Source of the DNA: Macrostomum hystrix
Taxonomy: Eukaryota > Platyhelminthes > Macrostomidae
Direction: 5' to 3'
Length of the DNA: 64,000 nt
NCBI GenBank assembly: GCA_950097015.1
Contig: CATNEN010000038.1
Span: 14,998,001 to 15,062,000, forward strand
In this document: piece after piece, positions 46,201 through 58,200 of the stretch
Layout of the letters: each line of letters starts with the position of its first letter
How positions within the stretch are numbered: position 1 is the stretch's first letter
Position numbers and translations under genes: made by a program
The notes under the pieces: model-generated
Database searches by the model: none
What the model was told of the DNA's origin: nothing
The model's input: the letters and a program-made list of their open reading frames with translations, nothing else

Positions 46201-49200
46201 ATATTTTAGTTCCAATCTCTGACTCTGGTGGTCTGAGGATATGGGGTCCGAACTGGACCGCATCATTGTGTTCGCCCCCCCCACTCCGACTGAGGGCCAC
46301 TTTTGACACCTTTACTTTTTGATTTAATAAGTCACCAACTTTGATTTTAATTACTGACATTATTTCTTAGTCCAATATTTTCATGTTTATACTCTTTTTA
46401 TAGATTATGATTTTCTGAGTAATAATGTTTTTATACTTTTTTGATAACTCTTCTGGTTCAGATTTTATTGCAGATTATCTTAAGTATTGATTTGCAGATT
46501 AATCAGATTACATAGGATTAAATGGCAATCTCAGTAAATTGGCCTCCCACTGTTATGCAATAGCCTATTGTTCGCCTTCTCCGTGGGGTATGTATCGTCG
46601 ATATCGCTCGCGGGGCACAAAACCGTGTGAGCCTGGCTGGGTGTGACGCAACCCTCCTCTCGCATTGCCTGACTCATGGGGTCTAGGCTGGCTAGGCTGC
46701 TCATGCCTTGGTCGTAGGTTGTAGCCGTGAGCTCTCTCGGTATGTACATTGTTTTCGCTCTCCCCTTCTGACTGTTCGATTTCTTGTTGTTCATTCTCTG
46801 CATGCTCATCTTCGGACTGTACATTTTCTTCTATCGCAGGCTCTGTCTCTTCTGAGTCATCTCCACCTTCGCTTTCTTCACTTTCACTCTGCTCTGGCTC
46901 TTGGTCAATTTCGATGTCAGATTCACTATCTCCAGCATTTGCTCTCCACCTTATTCTTTCGTCTTCTTCGGAATCTTCTTCTTCGTTAATAAGGATTACT
47001 TTCGGAATAATTTTCTTTGAAGTTACTTGACCTCCCTTATGTTTTGGCTGTGTGCTGTGATTATTGCTTTGACCTCCCTTATGTTTTGGCTGTGTGACTT
47101 TATTCGTGTCTGTTAATGAGATTGTTGAATTCGGCACTGGTGTGATATTATTTCTGTGGACAATAAGTTTATCTCCTACTCTTTCTCCATTAACTTCTCT
47201 TTGCACTCGATAGACTGTGTCGGATAATTTGGCAAGTACTCGATAGGCTGCTCGTTTCTTTCTGTGGAACTTATGGCTTTCTTCCTGCTGTAATTGTGGA
47301 TTATTTAATAAGACAATTCCTCCAATGGCAATCTCTTTAGGTTTCTTTGCACAGTCGGCTTTTTCTTTCCTTTGTTCATGGATCTTTTCCAATTTCTTCT
47401 TGACGATCTTAGTAGCTTTTTCCAGTCTTTCTGCATGATTTTTCACATAGCTGGGATAATTAGCGAATTCATGTGGTCTCTTAATGATATTGTCTATGGG
47501 CAAAGTTGCTTCACGCCCAAATAGAAGATAATGAGGCGAATATCCGGTAGTTTGATTTACACTCGTACGCACTGCTACAAGCGCGGCTGGAATCATTAGA
47601 TCCCAGTCTGAGTGATCTTTGTTGATTAGACATGTCACAATCGATTTGATTTGACCGTTAAATCTTTCAACTAGACCGTTACTCTGAGCATGGTAGGGTG
47701 TAGTGCATGTATGCTTAATCCCATACAGCTCACAGAAGGATTGAAACTGTCGGCTAGTGAATGATTTTCCGTTATCAGTGTGTATCCATTTACACTGTCC
47801 GTATTCTGCGAACACTCTCTCTTGTAGTATTTTAATAACGGTGTCTGATTTCTGATTTCTTGTTGGAAACGCGAATGGAAATCTAGTAGTACTGTCCACT
47901 ATTGTCAACACATACTTATGTCCTCTTCGGCTGTCCTTGGACACAGGGCCAATAAAATCTAAATGAAGACGTTCAAACGGCTCACAAATAGGAAAATTCT
48001 GCACAGGTGCTGGGATCCGATGTCCCGCTTTGCTCTCTAAGCAAGTTATACATTCCGAAATGTACTTTTCTACTGCAGTTACCAGTCCGGGTCTCCAGAA
48101 CCGCTCACGCACTCTCTGCGTGGTTTTGTCACGGCCTAGGTGACCTGCTAAAGGACTATCATGTAACTCTCTGAATACAGCTTCCTCGATATTCTTCGGT
48201 AACACGACTTTTCTGACTCCCTCTTCTTGGATTGTCAATAAATCGTCTTCGAACTTCATCTGCTCATAGTACTTCATCATCTTCTTCAATTCCTCTGACA
48301 CTTTGTCTTCTGTCGGTTTCTCTACTGCACTCTTCTTCCAATCTATCAGTGTTCTCACAGAGGAGTCTTCTTGCTGGGCTTGAACCAACTGCTCCTTCTT
48401 TAGTGGAACCTCGAGATAGTCAGTAAGAAGTTTCCGACATCTCTCTTCCTCAACTTCTTCGTCTTCGAAATAATCTCTGGCATCCTCGAATTCTTCTTCA
48501 TCGTCATCGTCTTCTTCTTGCACTTTTGGCTCCTTGAGAATTTCCAGGTCAGTCTGACAGCTTTGATGCTTCAGTGAGCTTCTGCTAGTCAACTGTTTTG
48601 CTGGCATCTCTTCTTCGATTCCTGGGACAGTGACACGACGGCCGTCGACCATATTGGTGGGAATGTCAGTGTCGGTCTCGCAGGTTCTCTGTACTTCTAA
48701 CGGCTGAATCAGTCCTAGCTGACTGTCCACTGTCGGGCTGTCTTCCTTCAATTCATCTTTGGATTCTATTTTCCGATCAATCGGTGTCGATTCTGATTTG
48801 TCGGTTTCGGCAGGTCGTCGGGATAAACTGTCGGCATTGCTGTGCTTGCTGCCCGAACGATGCTCTATGTCGTATTGAAATTCACTTAGCCGCTCGATCC
48901 ATCGACCAAGAATCCCTTGTGCTTCAGTCTGGCGTAGAAGCCATAGAATAGCCTTGTGGTCGGTGCGGGCTAGAAATCGCTTGCCGATAAGGTAAAATCG
49001 AAAATGTTTCATTCCGTCGACTAGCGCTAATAATTCCTTTCTAGTGATAGGATATCGCTTCTCCGAATCCTTCATGGCTCTGCTAAAGTACGCGATCGGC
49101 CTTTCAACACCGTCGGACTGTATCTGTCCAAGACAGGCGCCGATTCGGTTGTCGCTAGCATCGACATCTAGAACCATTCGTACTTTTTCATTGTCTGAGA

Positions 49201-52200
49201 ACTCTGGATACGCGAGTACCTCTGTTGACATTAATTTCTGCTTTAGTAATTCGAATGACTCAGTATGCACCTTTGTCCATTTGTCTCTGAAGTTCTGCAC
49301 TCCCTTCTTAGTCAGTTGGAATAATGGATGTGCAGCGTCGGCATAATTCTTAACAAATCTGCAGTAATAATTGCATAAACCAAGAAAACTTCTGAGTTCT
49401 TTGACATCTCTAGGCACTGGCCATGTTCTGATTGCTTCAATCTTAGCCGGATCTGTCCTTATTCCGTTGACTCCGACTACATGTCCTAAGTACTTTAGTT
49501 CTTGCTGAAACAAATTGCACTTCTTAGGCCTTAATTTCAATCCTGCTGTTATTAGTCTCTGGAATACTTCTTTTAGATGATTGAGATGGTCTTCGAAAGT
49601 CTTAGAATATGTCACAATGTCGTCTATGTAAGACATAGCAAATTTATGCTGAATGCCTGTTAAAACTAAGTTCATCAGTCTTTGAAAAGTACCAGGTGCA
49701 TTTGATAGTCCCTGTGCCATGACCTGATATTCAAATTGGCCTCTGGTCAGTGTAGAAAAAGCAGTCAAGTACTTGTGCTCTTCTTTGATAGGCACTTGCC
49801 AATAACCTGAATTTAGGTCAAGGCTACTAAAGTACTGACTTCCAGTTAGATGCGAGAACGTCTCTTGAATGTTTGGTAGAGGATAAGGATAATAATTGAC
49901 TCTTGAATTTAGGACTCGGAAATCACTGACAATTCTAATAGTTCCGTCCTTCTTAGGTACAATAACTAGCGGCGTAGAATATGTACTATAGCATGGTCTT
50001 ATTAAGTTCTTAGCAAGCATATCGTCTAACTGTTCATCCACTTGTTTCTGCAGGTGCGGCGGAATCCTTCGGGTAGGAATCCTGACCGGTGTAGAATCAT
50101 TCAATGATATTTCATGGGTCACCAGATGGGTCAGACCCATTTCCTGATTTGTCTGCGAAAATGCTTCTTTATGTTCTCGTACTACATTAATGACTTGTTC
50201 TTTCTGCGTAGCAGTTAATTTTTCTCCTAGGTTAATCTCCGTAATCCATTCTTCCTGAGTCTCGGATGTACTCTTAGCAATTTTGACTTGTCCGGTGGAT
50301 TTGACATTGTACGACTGAGGTGGGTCGGCAATATAAGTAAGTTTTTCGGCTTTCAGTGGCTTGGCTACTCCGATAATAGATGATTTCGACAAGTACAAAT
50401 CACTGTTCTGCTTATTAATAACTTCGACAATTCCAGTTCCATTAGTCATTGTTACTAGTGTCGGCATCATGTCTAAAGTACCTTTCTTAGTATTTACTTG
50501 TCCTTTGATCGGCTCGATAGTCATTGGCGTACCATAATTGGCTTCGGCATTCTTCGCTAATTTAACTGAGATTCTAAGTGCACTATTAGCTGGCACAGTT
50601 ACTTTCTCAGAACAGAAAACTCGGCAAACACGTACTGGTAACTTAGTAAATTGGACAGGAATGCAGACATTATTTCTGAGTACTAGCATGCCAGTGGCGA
50701 AATTAATATTATTACAATGGTCGTGGAAAAATTCCATTCCTAGAATATCGTCGCAATCATGATGACATAATAGAAAATCTGTTTCGATTTCAATTTCTCC
50801 GAACTTAACATTAGCAGTTACTTCTCCTGCGATTTTCACAGTAGCTCCGTCAAAGGTAGTTACTTTTCTGTTACTTGGCACAATCTCTCTATTTTTAAAC
50901 ATCTTCTTCCAGGAATTCTTTCCTAGGAAGTTGTGACCTGCTCCTGTGTCTAGTAAGAAGGTTACTTTCTGATTCTTAATTTCACCTTTCACCACTGCTT
51001 CTCTTCCTTTCTTCTCAGCAGTACTCTCAACTTGTACTTCTTCTGTAGTTAAATTATTGCTTACATTAGAATTCTGCTTATTGTTTGCCAGTTTAATTGA
51101 GGCCTGGTTTTCGCTGGCTGTACGTTTAGAGGGGCGTGGCCTCGCATCTCGTCCCTCACGGATCAGTTTCCCTGATTCCGGTATTGCACCTGCGGCTGAT
51201 TCTGCCGAGGGCTTCTGCAGTTCTTCGCAATGTGCCCGACCTTGCGGCAATTGTAACAGGTCAGTGAAGGTTTTGACTGCTGCTGCTGCTGATGCTGCAA
51301 GTGCCACTGCTTCTGTTGTTGGGGCTGATACTGCTGCCGATATTGTTGCTGCTGATGCTGAGGTTGCTGATACTGTTGCTGCTGCTGCAGATAATTCCTA
51401 GGTGGGTATGACTTTGCAGCTTGAGCATAAGTTTGCGGTTGCTGCTTGGCCCTTAACTCCTGTAGAGTCTTTTTCTGTTGCTCAATTTCAGCTTGCTGTT
51501 GATGGATTAGTGCTTCTAGTCGCTCTTGCTCGTTTCTCCTTTGTTCAAGCTCCTCTTCGCCTTTGGCCATTCTCATACCGATGTTACGGTGAGTCATGTT
51601 CCAAGCTGCTTCAATTCGTCTGAGCATCCTTCTTGCCTCTTGCAAGTTAGCGGGCTGAGCAAAGATGAGTTTCTCACGAGTCTCAGTAGCAATTCTCACA
51701 CCTTTGATAAATTGTTCGACAATTTCTTCCTCTCTTTGTTCCATGTTCATGTTAGGAAATGCTCTTGCAGCTAGCTCGATTAAGGTGTCTGCGTAGCTTT
51801 CTATGGACTCATTTTTGCTCTGCATGCGACCTCGAAACTCTTCGCGGAATTCGGCAGCACTGCCGATTCTTCCGAATCGCTCAATAAGTCTGTCTTTGAA
51901 CTCTTCATACTCTAGATCATCTGGGAGATTTAATCGCTGGACTGCGGCAAAAGCTGTTGTCAGATCTAGATTAGCCAACAATTCTTGTTTACGATGTTCC
52001 TCTTCGATACCTTCCGCCTCACAGCGTTGATCGAAGGCAGTAAGCCAAATTCGAATGTCTTGCCCAGGTGTGAACTTCTGGATTTTCACGTGACGCATAG
52101 GTCCAAGTTCTAATCGATTTCGCAGTTCTTCTGCCAACATGGCGATTGCATCATGTGCCTGATTCATGTCTATGTATTATGCTCTTTTAGTATTTCGTGC

Positions 52201-55200
52201 TGCTCTTGAGATCCTTTCCGCTGCCACCAAAGTTGTTGTAGGCCTCTGTCTATATTATTACTAAATTTTATTTCCAATAATGCGAATCCCACTGCTGTTC
52301 CCAAAGTTGTTGTAATCTTTACTGTTAATGTTTCTTAGAATTAATTTCTGAGAATGTATTCTATATGTCCAAAATAATTTCTTGGTAGCGTATTTAGTTA
52401 TCTTGGAATATCGTCTTTAGTTGGTCTAAGGTAGCGTATTTAGTTATTCTGGCCGATTAATTATCGCATGGATGTATTTCTGAGTATAGGCTTTCCGAAG
52501 AGCGTTACCAATGATCTCAAGTGTACAGCAATACTTTCTATATCTTTCTTTCTCTTGAATCTTTCTTGGTATTTGTCTCCGTATGTTTTAAAAGAATGAA
52601 AGAACACGATTCTGAGTATGTTATACGAACTTTGTTGTCAACTGCGTTGCACAAGGTTAGGTTTTCCTCTCAATTTTACTCCTGTATTTATACCCAAAAA
52701 TGTATCATTTAAAACAAATAATTATACCGTATTAAAACAACGTATTTCCGCATTTAAAACAAATAATTGTATTTTACGTGTATTAAAACAAAATATAAAA
52801 GATTTTCGCATTTAAAACAAATAATTGCATTTTACGTGTATTAAAACAAAATTGGCGGTTTTTCGGTTTTGAAATCGGTCAACATCAATACTAATTTCAA
52901 CTAACTTAAGTCTTCAACTAAATACTTCAATTTAATTTATAATTCAGAAATTGATGTGGCATTTTTATTTATTTGTTTAGAATTTTATAGGCCTATCCTG
53001 AAACTTCTAGTGCTTTTGCCAAAACTTTGTACTATATTTGGCACAATTATTGTTAAACTGCTCACTACTATCTAACTAAATCACAGAAAAACAAAGTAAC
53101 TACTACTCATTTTCTTTTCTATCCTTTCCAATTCAAATGAAAAATAATTTCTGGAATGGAACTTTACTATTGCCAATGTAGCTTATAGCCTTGCCATATA
53201 GCTAGTTAGCAGAGTAACAGTCTGTCCACTTCCTCATTGGTAACAGCCACTTTGGTAACAAATTATAACCACATGATTATAGACACTTTAGTAACAAATA
53301 TGATGTGATCTCAAGGCAGCAAAGAGTCAGACAATCACAGTAGCGAATGGAATACTCACTTTTGATGGGTTCTGGAATTACATTTTTGAGCAAAATCTTA
53401 GAGACTTAATATTTGAAAATATTGTCTTCTGAAATATGAAAATAAAGAAAAATAATGAGCTGCATATAAGGAAGCTTGTAGCCAAGTTATAAGCATATAC
53501 ACATACATTCTTGGAGAGTTTAGCAAGTGTAGAAAAAAATTATTGTACATGATGAGTCTGTAAGTACAGCCCAAGATGATATTATCCTATACAGTGTACC
53601 ATTTTTCGATAATAATGAGCCACAAAGCATTTCGCCTCTACGCTTCATAACTAATCTGTGATCACAGGCTAGACAGGCTCTATCACCTGTTGGAGAGCGG
53701 CGGTCAGCCGGCAGTACGGAAATCAGCCGCCCTACAAATAGGCGAGCTGGCCCGCTCAATGCCGCATGAGACGCCGCAGCTGTTGCAGCGCTTGGCAAAA
53801 CAGCTGCGCAGTCGCAGCTGGGACACCAGAGTCGCTGCCGGACAGGTAATTTGTTGATTTTTAAGCTGATTAAATAGTTTTTTAGTATGTCCTGATGATA
53901 AACTTCATGGCGAAAAACTTCTAAAGTAAAAACTTCTTGAGGTATAAACCTTCAGTCGAAGATCTTCGAGATGCTTCTGGAGGCGAAAAGCTTCTGGAAC
54001 AAGCAACCTTCATGCGATAAACTTCCAGGCAGAAACCCATCAGGCGAAAAAAATTCAGCTAGAACCATTATGCGACAAACTTCCTGACTAAAAACCTTCA
54101 GGCGACAAACTTCCAGACTAAAAACCTTCAGGCGACAAACTTCCAGACTAAAAACCTTCAGGCGACAAACTTCCAGACTAAAAACCTTCAGGCGACAAAC
54201 TTCCAGACTAAAAACCTTCAGGCGACAAACTTCCAGACTAAAAACCTTCAAGCGACAAACTTCCAGACTAAAAACCTTCAGGCGACAAACTTCCAGGCTA
54301 AAAACCTTCGGGTGACAAACTTCCAGACTAAAAACCTTCAGGCGACAAACTTCCAGACTAAAAACCTTCAGGCGACAAACTTCCAGACTAAAAACCTTCA
54401 GGCGACAAACTTCCAGACTAAAAACCTTCAAGCGACAAACTTCCAGACTAAAAACCTTCGGACGACAAACTCCCAGACGAAATACTGTTAGTCGCGAAGC
54501 ATACAGAATAAACTTCGTGATAATTTTCTAAGGACAAGTTTTTAGAACAATCTTCCATGATAGAGACTAACATAATTTTCAGGAAAATGTAATCTGGCGG
54601 ATAAGTTTCTCTTAAAGAGAATAATTTATAAGTTTAAGGCGAAGAGCTGCTATGATTAAGAAAAAGTTTCTCTAGACGGAGAAGGGCAAAGTGGTTTACC
54701 TGCAAGTAAAAAACAAAAAAATCCTATTTTCGAAAGGCTGTCTTGGCTATTTCGGCTGCCCTAGCTGGGCCAGCCGGCGAATCTCGGCCACCGACCTGTC
54801 AGCGCGTACTCAAGTCGTCAGACTCGTCGGAGGATTCGCGACTGCTCCAATTCGAAGAGCTCGACTTTGCCAAGATAGTGCTCACCGGTGCCAGACTGCT
54901 CAGCTCAGATGCTGAGACTGTGGACGAGACTGGGGTTAGCCAGGTAAATCTTAGCTGACAATACAGATGCTGAGACATCTGATTCATTTTCAATGTCTAG
55001 CTAATAAAAAATCACTTAGGTCGATCGAGCTACCCTTGAGCACCGTCTCGGTCTTGACGAACGCGTATCCAGCCACCTCGGCGGCTCCCGCCAACTCGCT
55101 GGCATTGAAGACGACGATCTTCGCCTTGTTCGAAGCTCCGGCGCCGTCTATAGCACTATGAGCGTTGAAAGCGCTGTGGAATTCGTCAGGCAGGACTCGC

Positions 55201-58200
55201 GCAGCAGTCGGAAGCGCAAACCAGAGGCGTCTCCGCCTGTTGAAGAGGCCGACGTCGGTGTTAAAGCTACGGATTCGAAGATTGCTAAGTTATCCACTGA
55301 TTCGGATTCTGATTGCGCTGGAAAGGCCATTAAGATGGAAGCTGGCGATACAAAAGAAGAGGTTTGTGTTTGCCTGTGATCTATTTTATACCTAATCCAG
55401 CCCGCCCACTCTTTTTATACCTGTCATTCTTCATCTACCTGTCACTAGTCATCTACCTGTCACTCGTCATCTACCTGTCACTCTTCATCTACCTGTGACT
55501 CGTTATCCAACTGTCACTCTTCATCACCTATCACTCGTCATCTACCTGTCACTCGTTATCTACCTGTCACTCGTTATCTACATGTCACTCGTTATCTACC
55601 TGTCACTCGTTATATACCTGTCACTCGTTATCTACCTGTCACTCGTTATCTACCTGTCACTCGTTATCTACCTGTCACTCGTTATCTACCTGTCACTCGT
55701 TATCTACCTGTCACTCGTTATCTACCTGTCACTCGTTATCTACCTGTCACTCGTTATCTACCTGTCACTCGTTATCTACCTGTCACTCGTTATCTACCTG
55801 TCACTCGTTATCTACCTGTCACTCGTTATCTACCTGTCACTCGTTATCTACCTGTCACTCGTTATCTACCTGTCACTCGTTATCTACCTGTCACTCGTTA
55901 TCTACCTGTCACTCGTTATCTACCTGTCACTCGTTATCTACCTGTCACTCGTTATCTACCTGTCACTCGTTATCTACCTGTCACTCGTTATCTACCTGTC
56001 ACTCTTCATCTACCTGTCACTCGTTATCTACCTGTCACTCGTTATCTACCTGTCACTCGTTATCTACCTGTCACTACGTCATCTATTTATCACTCGTCGT
56101 CTACGTGACACTCCTCATTTACCTGTCACTCCTCAAGTACCTGTCAGTTCATATCTGCTCTGTCGTTTTCCATCTTCCACGACATAACTCCTTTGTCCTA
56201 TACGCTCACGCACCTCATCTTCCCGTACAGTCCACTGACTGGGTGTTCGCCGACTTCGCCGACACCCTAATCCGCGACATGTGGCACCAGGAATGGGAAG
56301 TGCGCCACGGCGTCGCTGTCGGCCTTCGAGAACTCCTCCGGCATCATCGTCGATGGCTCGGACGTCGACCGGCTGCCATAGACTGCAACAACGACTCATC
56401 CGGCGTCTCCGCCGATAAGATAACCGACGACGCTAATAATCGAAGCCACCAGCGTCGCATCGAAGATTTAAGCCTGCGCCTATTGTGCACCCTAGCCCTC
56501 GACCAGCTATCCGACTTTGTCTCCGACGAAGTTGTTGCCCCGGTGCGCGAGACCTGCGGCCAGGTGCTTGGCCTGCTCAGCACCGAGTTCACGCCTGCTC
56601 AGCTGGCTAGCGTTGTTGACAGCCTACTCTGTCTCAGCCGGCAGCAGCACTGGATGATCAGCTACGGTGGCCTGTTAGGCATAAAGTACATCTTGGCCTC
56701 CCGACCAGCCGATGCAGCCCAATTATTGCCGCGCGTCTACGACGAGGTCTTCAATCACATCGCCGCCGCCAAAGACGACGACGTCATGGCTTCGGCTGTG
56801 TCGGCTCTGGTGCCAGTTAGCGCCGACCTGTGCCGTAGCCTGCCGCATCAACTGCCGCAGCTTGTGGCCACCCTCTGGTCACTTCTGGGCCGCATGGACG
56901 ACCTGTCGCCTGCTACTAATACGATTTTGAGTCTGCTCACAGCTCTGCAGGCTGGCGGCGTGTCGCCTGAGCAATTGTGAGTCTTCTATTATACAACGTA
57001 AGGTGATAATATACAACCTGAGGGGATAATATACAACCTGAGGGGATGATATACAACCTGAGGCGATAATATACGAGGGCACCTGAGGGCAATCTGAGGG
57101 CACCAAAAGCAATAGGATTAAGGACATATTGTTTCCATTGGACTGGGAATAGATCTCCTATCCTCTTTGTCTCTGTACGTAACTAAAACTTCCATATAGA
57201 TTTACTTGTTAGTATGAAAGTTGAATTTTTTACAAAAAAGCATTCTTAATGTTTTTAATGTAAAAAACCACTCCGACTGTCAATAATTTTAATAGTTTTT
57301 CTTTACTGTTTGTGTTTCTCGCAACATTGTCTCCAGGGGTTAATGATACTATCAGTACAACAACTTCAAAATTGGAGACCCTAAAAGGGCCGTTTTAATA
57401 CTAATATACAACTAAGCTTTTCGAAAAGCTAAAAATAGTTTTTTTTCATATCTCAGCACGGACTCCGAGTTGTCAATCCAGCTGCAGACCCTGCTGCCCT
57501 TCCTGTACGACTCGCTTCGTTCGGTTCGTGAAACGGCCAGCCGGACTTTGGCTTCGTTTGCCACGGCCCGGGCCGCTTGCGGTAGGCTCTCGCCCACCTG
57601 TCTAGCAGCTGTCCTGCGGCACCTGTATCAGCGCTGCCTCCTGGAGGAGCTGCCAGACACTCGGGCTGCTGTACGCGCTAGCTGGCAGAGAGTACTAGAC
57701 GATTTATCAAGTCATAGCAATGCAAAAACTGGCTTATTAGCTGAAGCTCTGACTCTATCTGATAATCTGGCTGAGATGTTGGTACTGTCAACTCAGCCGT
57801 CTAGGCAGGAGTTCATGGTAATTATTATATTCTGTGTTGATTTGATAACCTAACTAGTTTCAAAATGTGATACATTAGGCCAGGGACTTTCAAATGTGAT
57901 TGACTAGAAGCTAATTACCGACTTTCAAAGGTGACTGACTAGAAGCTAATTACCGACTTTCAAAGGTGACAGACTAGAAGCTAATTAGCGACTTTCAAAG
58001 GTGACAGACTAGAAGCTAATTAGCGACTTTCAAAGGTGACAGACTAGAAGCTAATTAGCGACTTTCAAAGGTGACAGACTAGAAGCTAATTACCGACTTT
58101 CAAAGGTGACAGACAAGAAGCTAATTAGCGACTTTCAAAGGTGACAGACTAGAAGCTAATTAGCGACTTTCAAAGGTGACAGACTAGTAGCTAATTACCG

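Larger units (their letters stand above)
44542..52887 (-). mobile_element. complete Ty3/gypsy LTR retrotransposon
   Basis: An 8.3-kb element, antisense in BTAF1 intron 1. It is bounded by two 654-bp LTRs (44542-45195 and 52234-52887) that run TGTTGTAG...ACATCA. Reading by eye the LTRs differ at two positions (44713 versus 52405, 45189 versus 52881). The target duplication is ATAC at 44538-44541 and 52888-52891. The order protease, reverse transcriptase, RNase H, integrase is that of Ty3/gypsy. All three frames are open, and near-identical LTRs indicate a recent insertion. Transcription from its 5' LTR (right-hand copy) would run opposite to BTAF1. Confidence 0.97.

Noticed and set aside
46531-46824. 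Extra frames overlapping the gypsy pol 3' end on both strands
   Set aside because: Short shadows of the pol frame in other frames, without independent support.
55495-56187. 230-codon + frame preceding BTAF1 exon 5
   Set aside because: An 18-bp intronic repeat; the exon proper starts at 56231 after GTACAG, in phase with exon 4.
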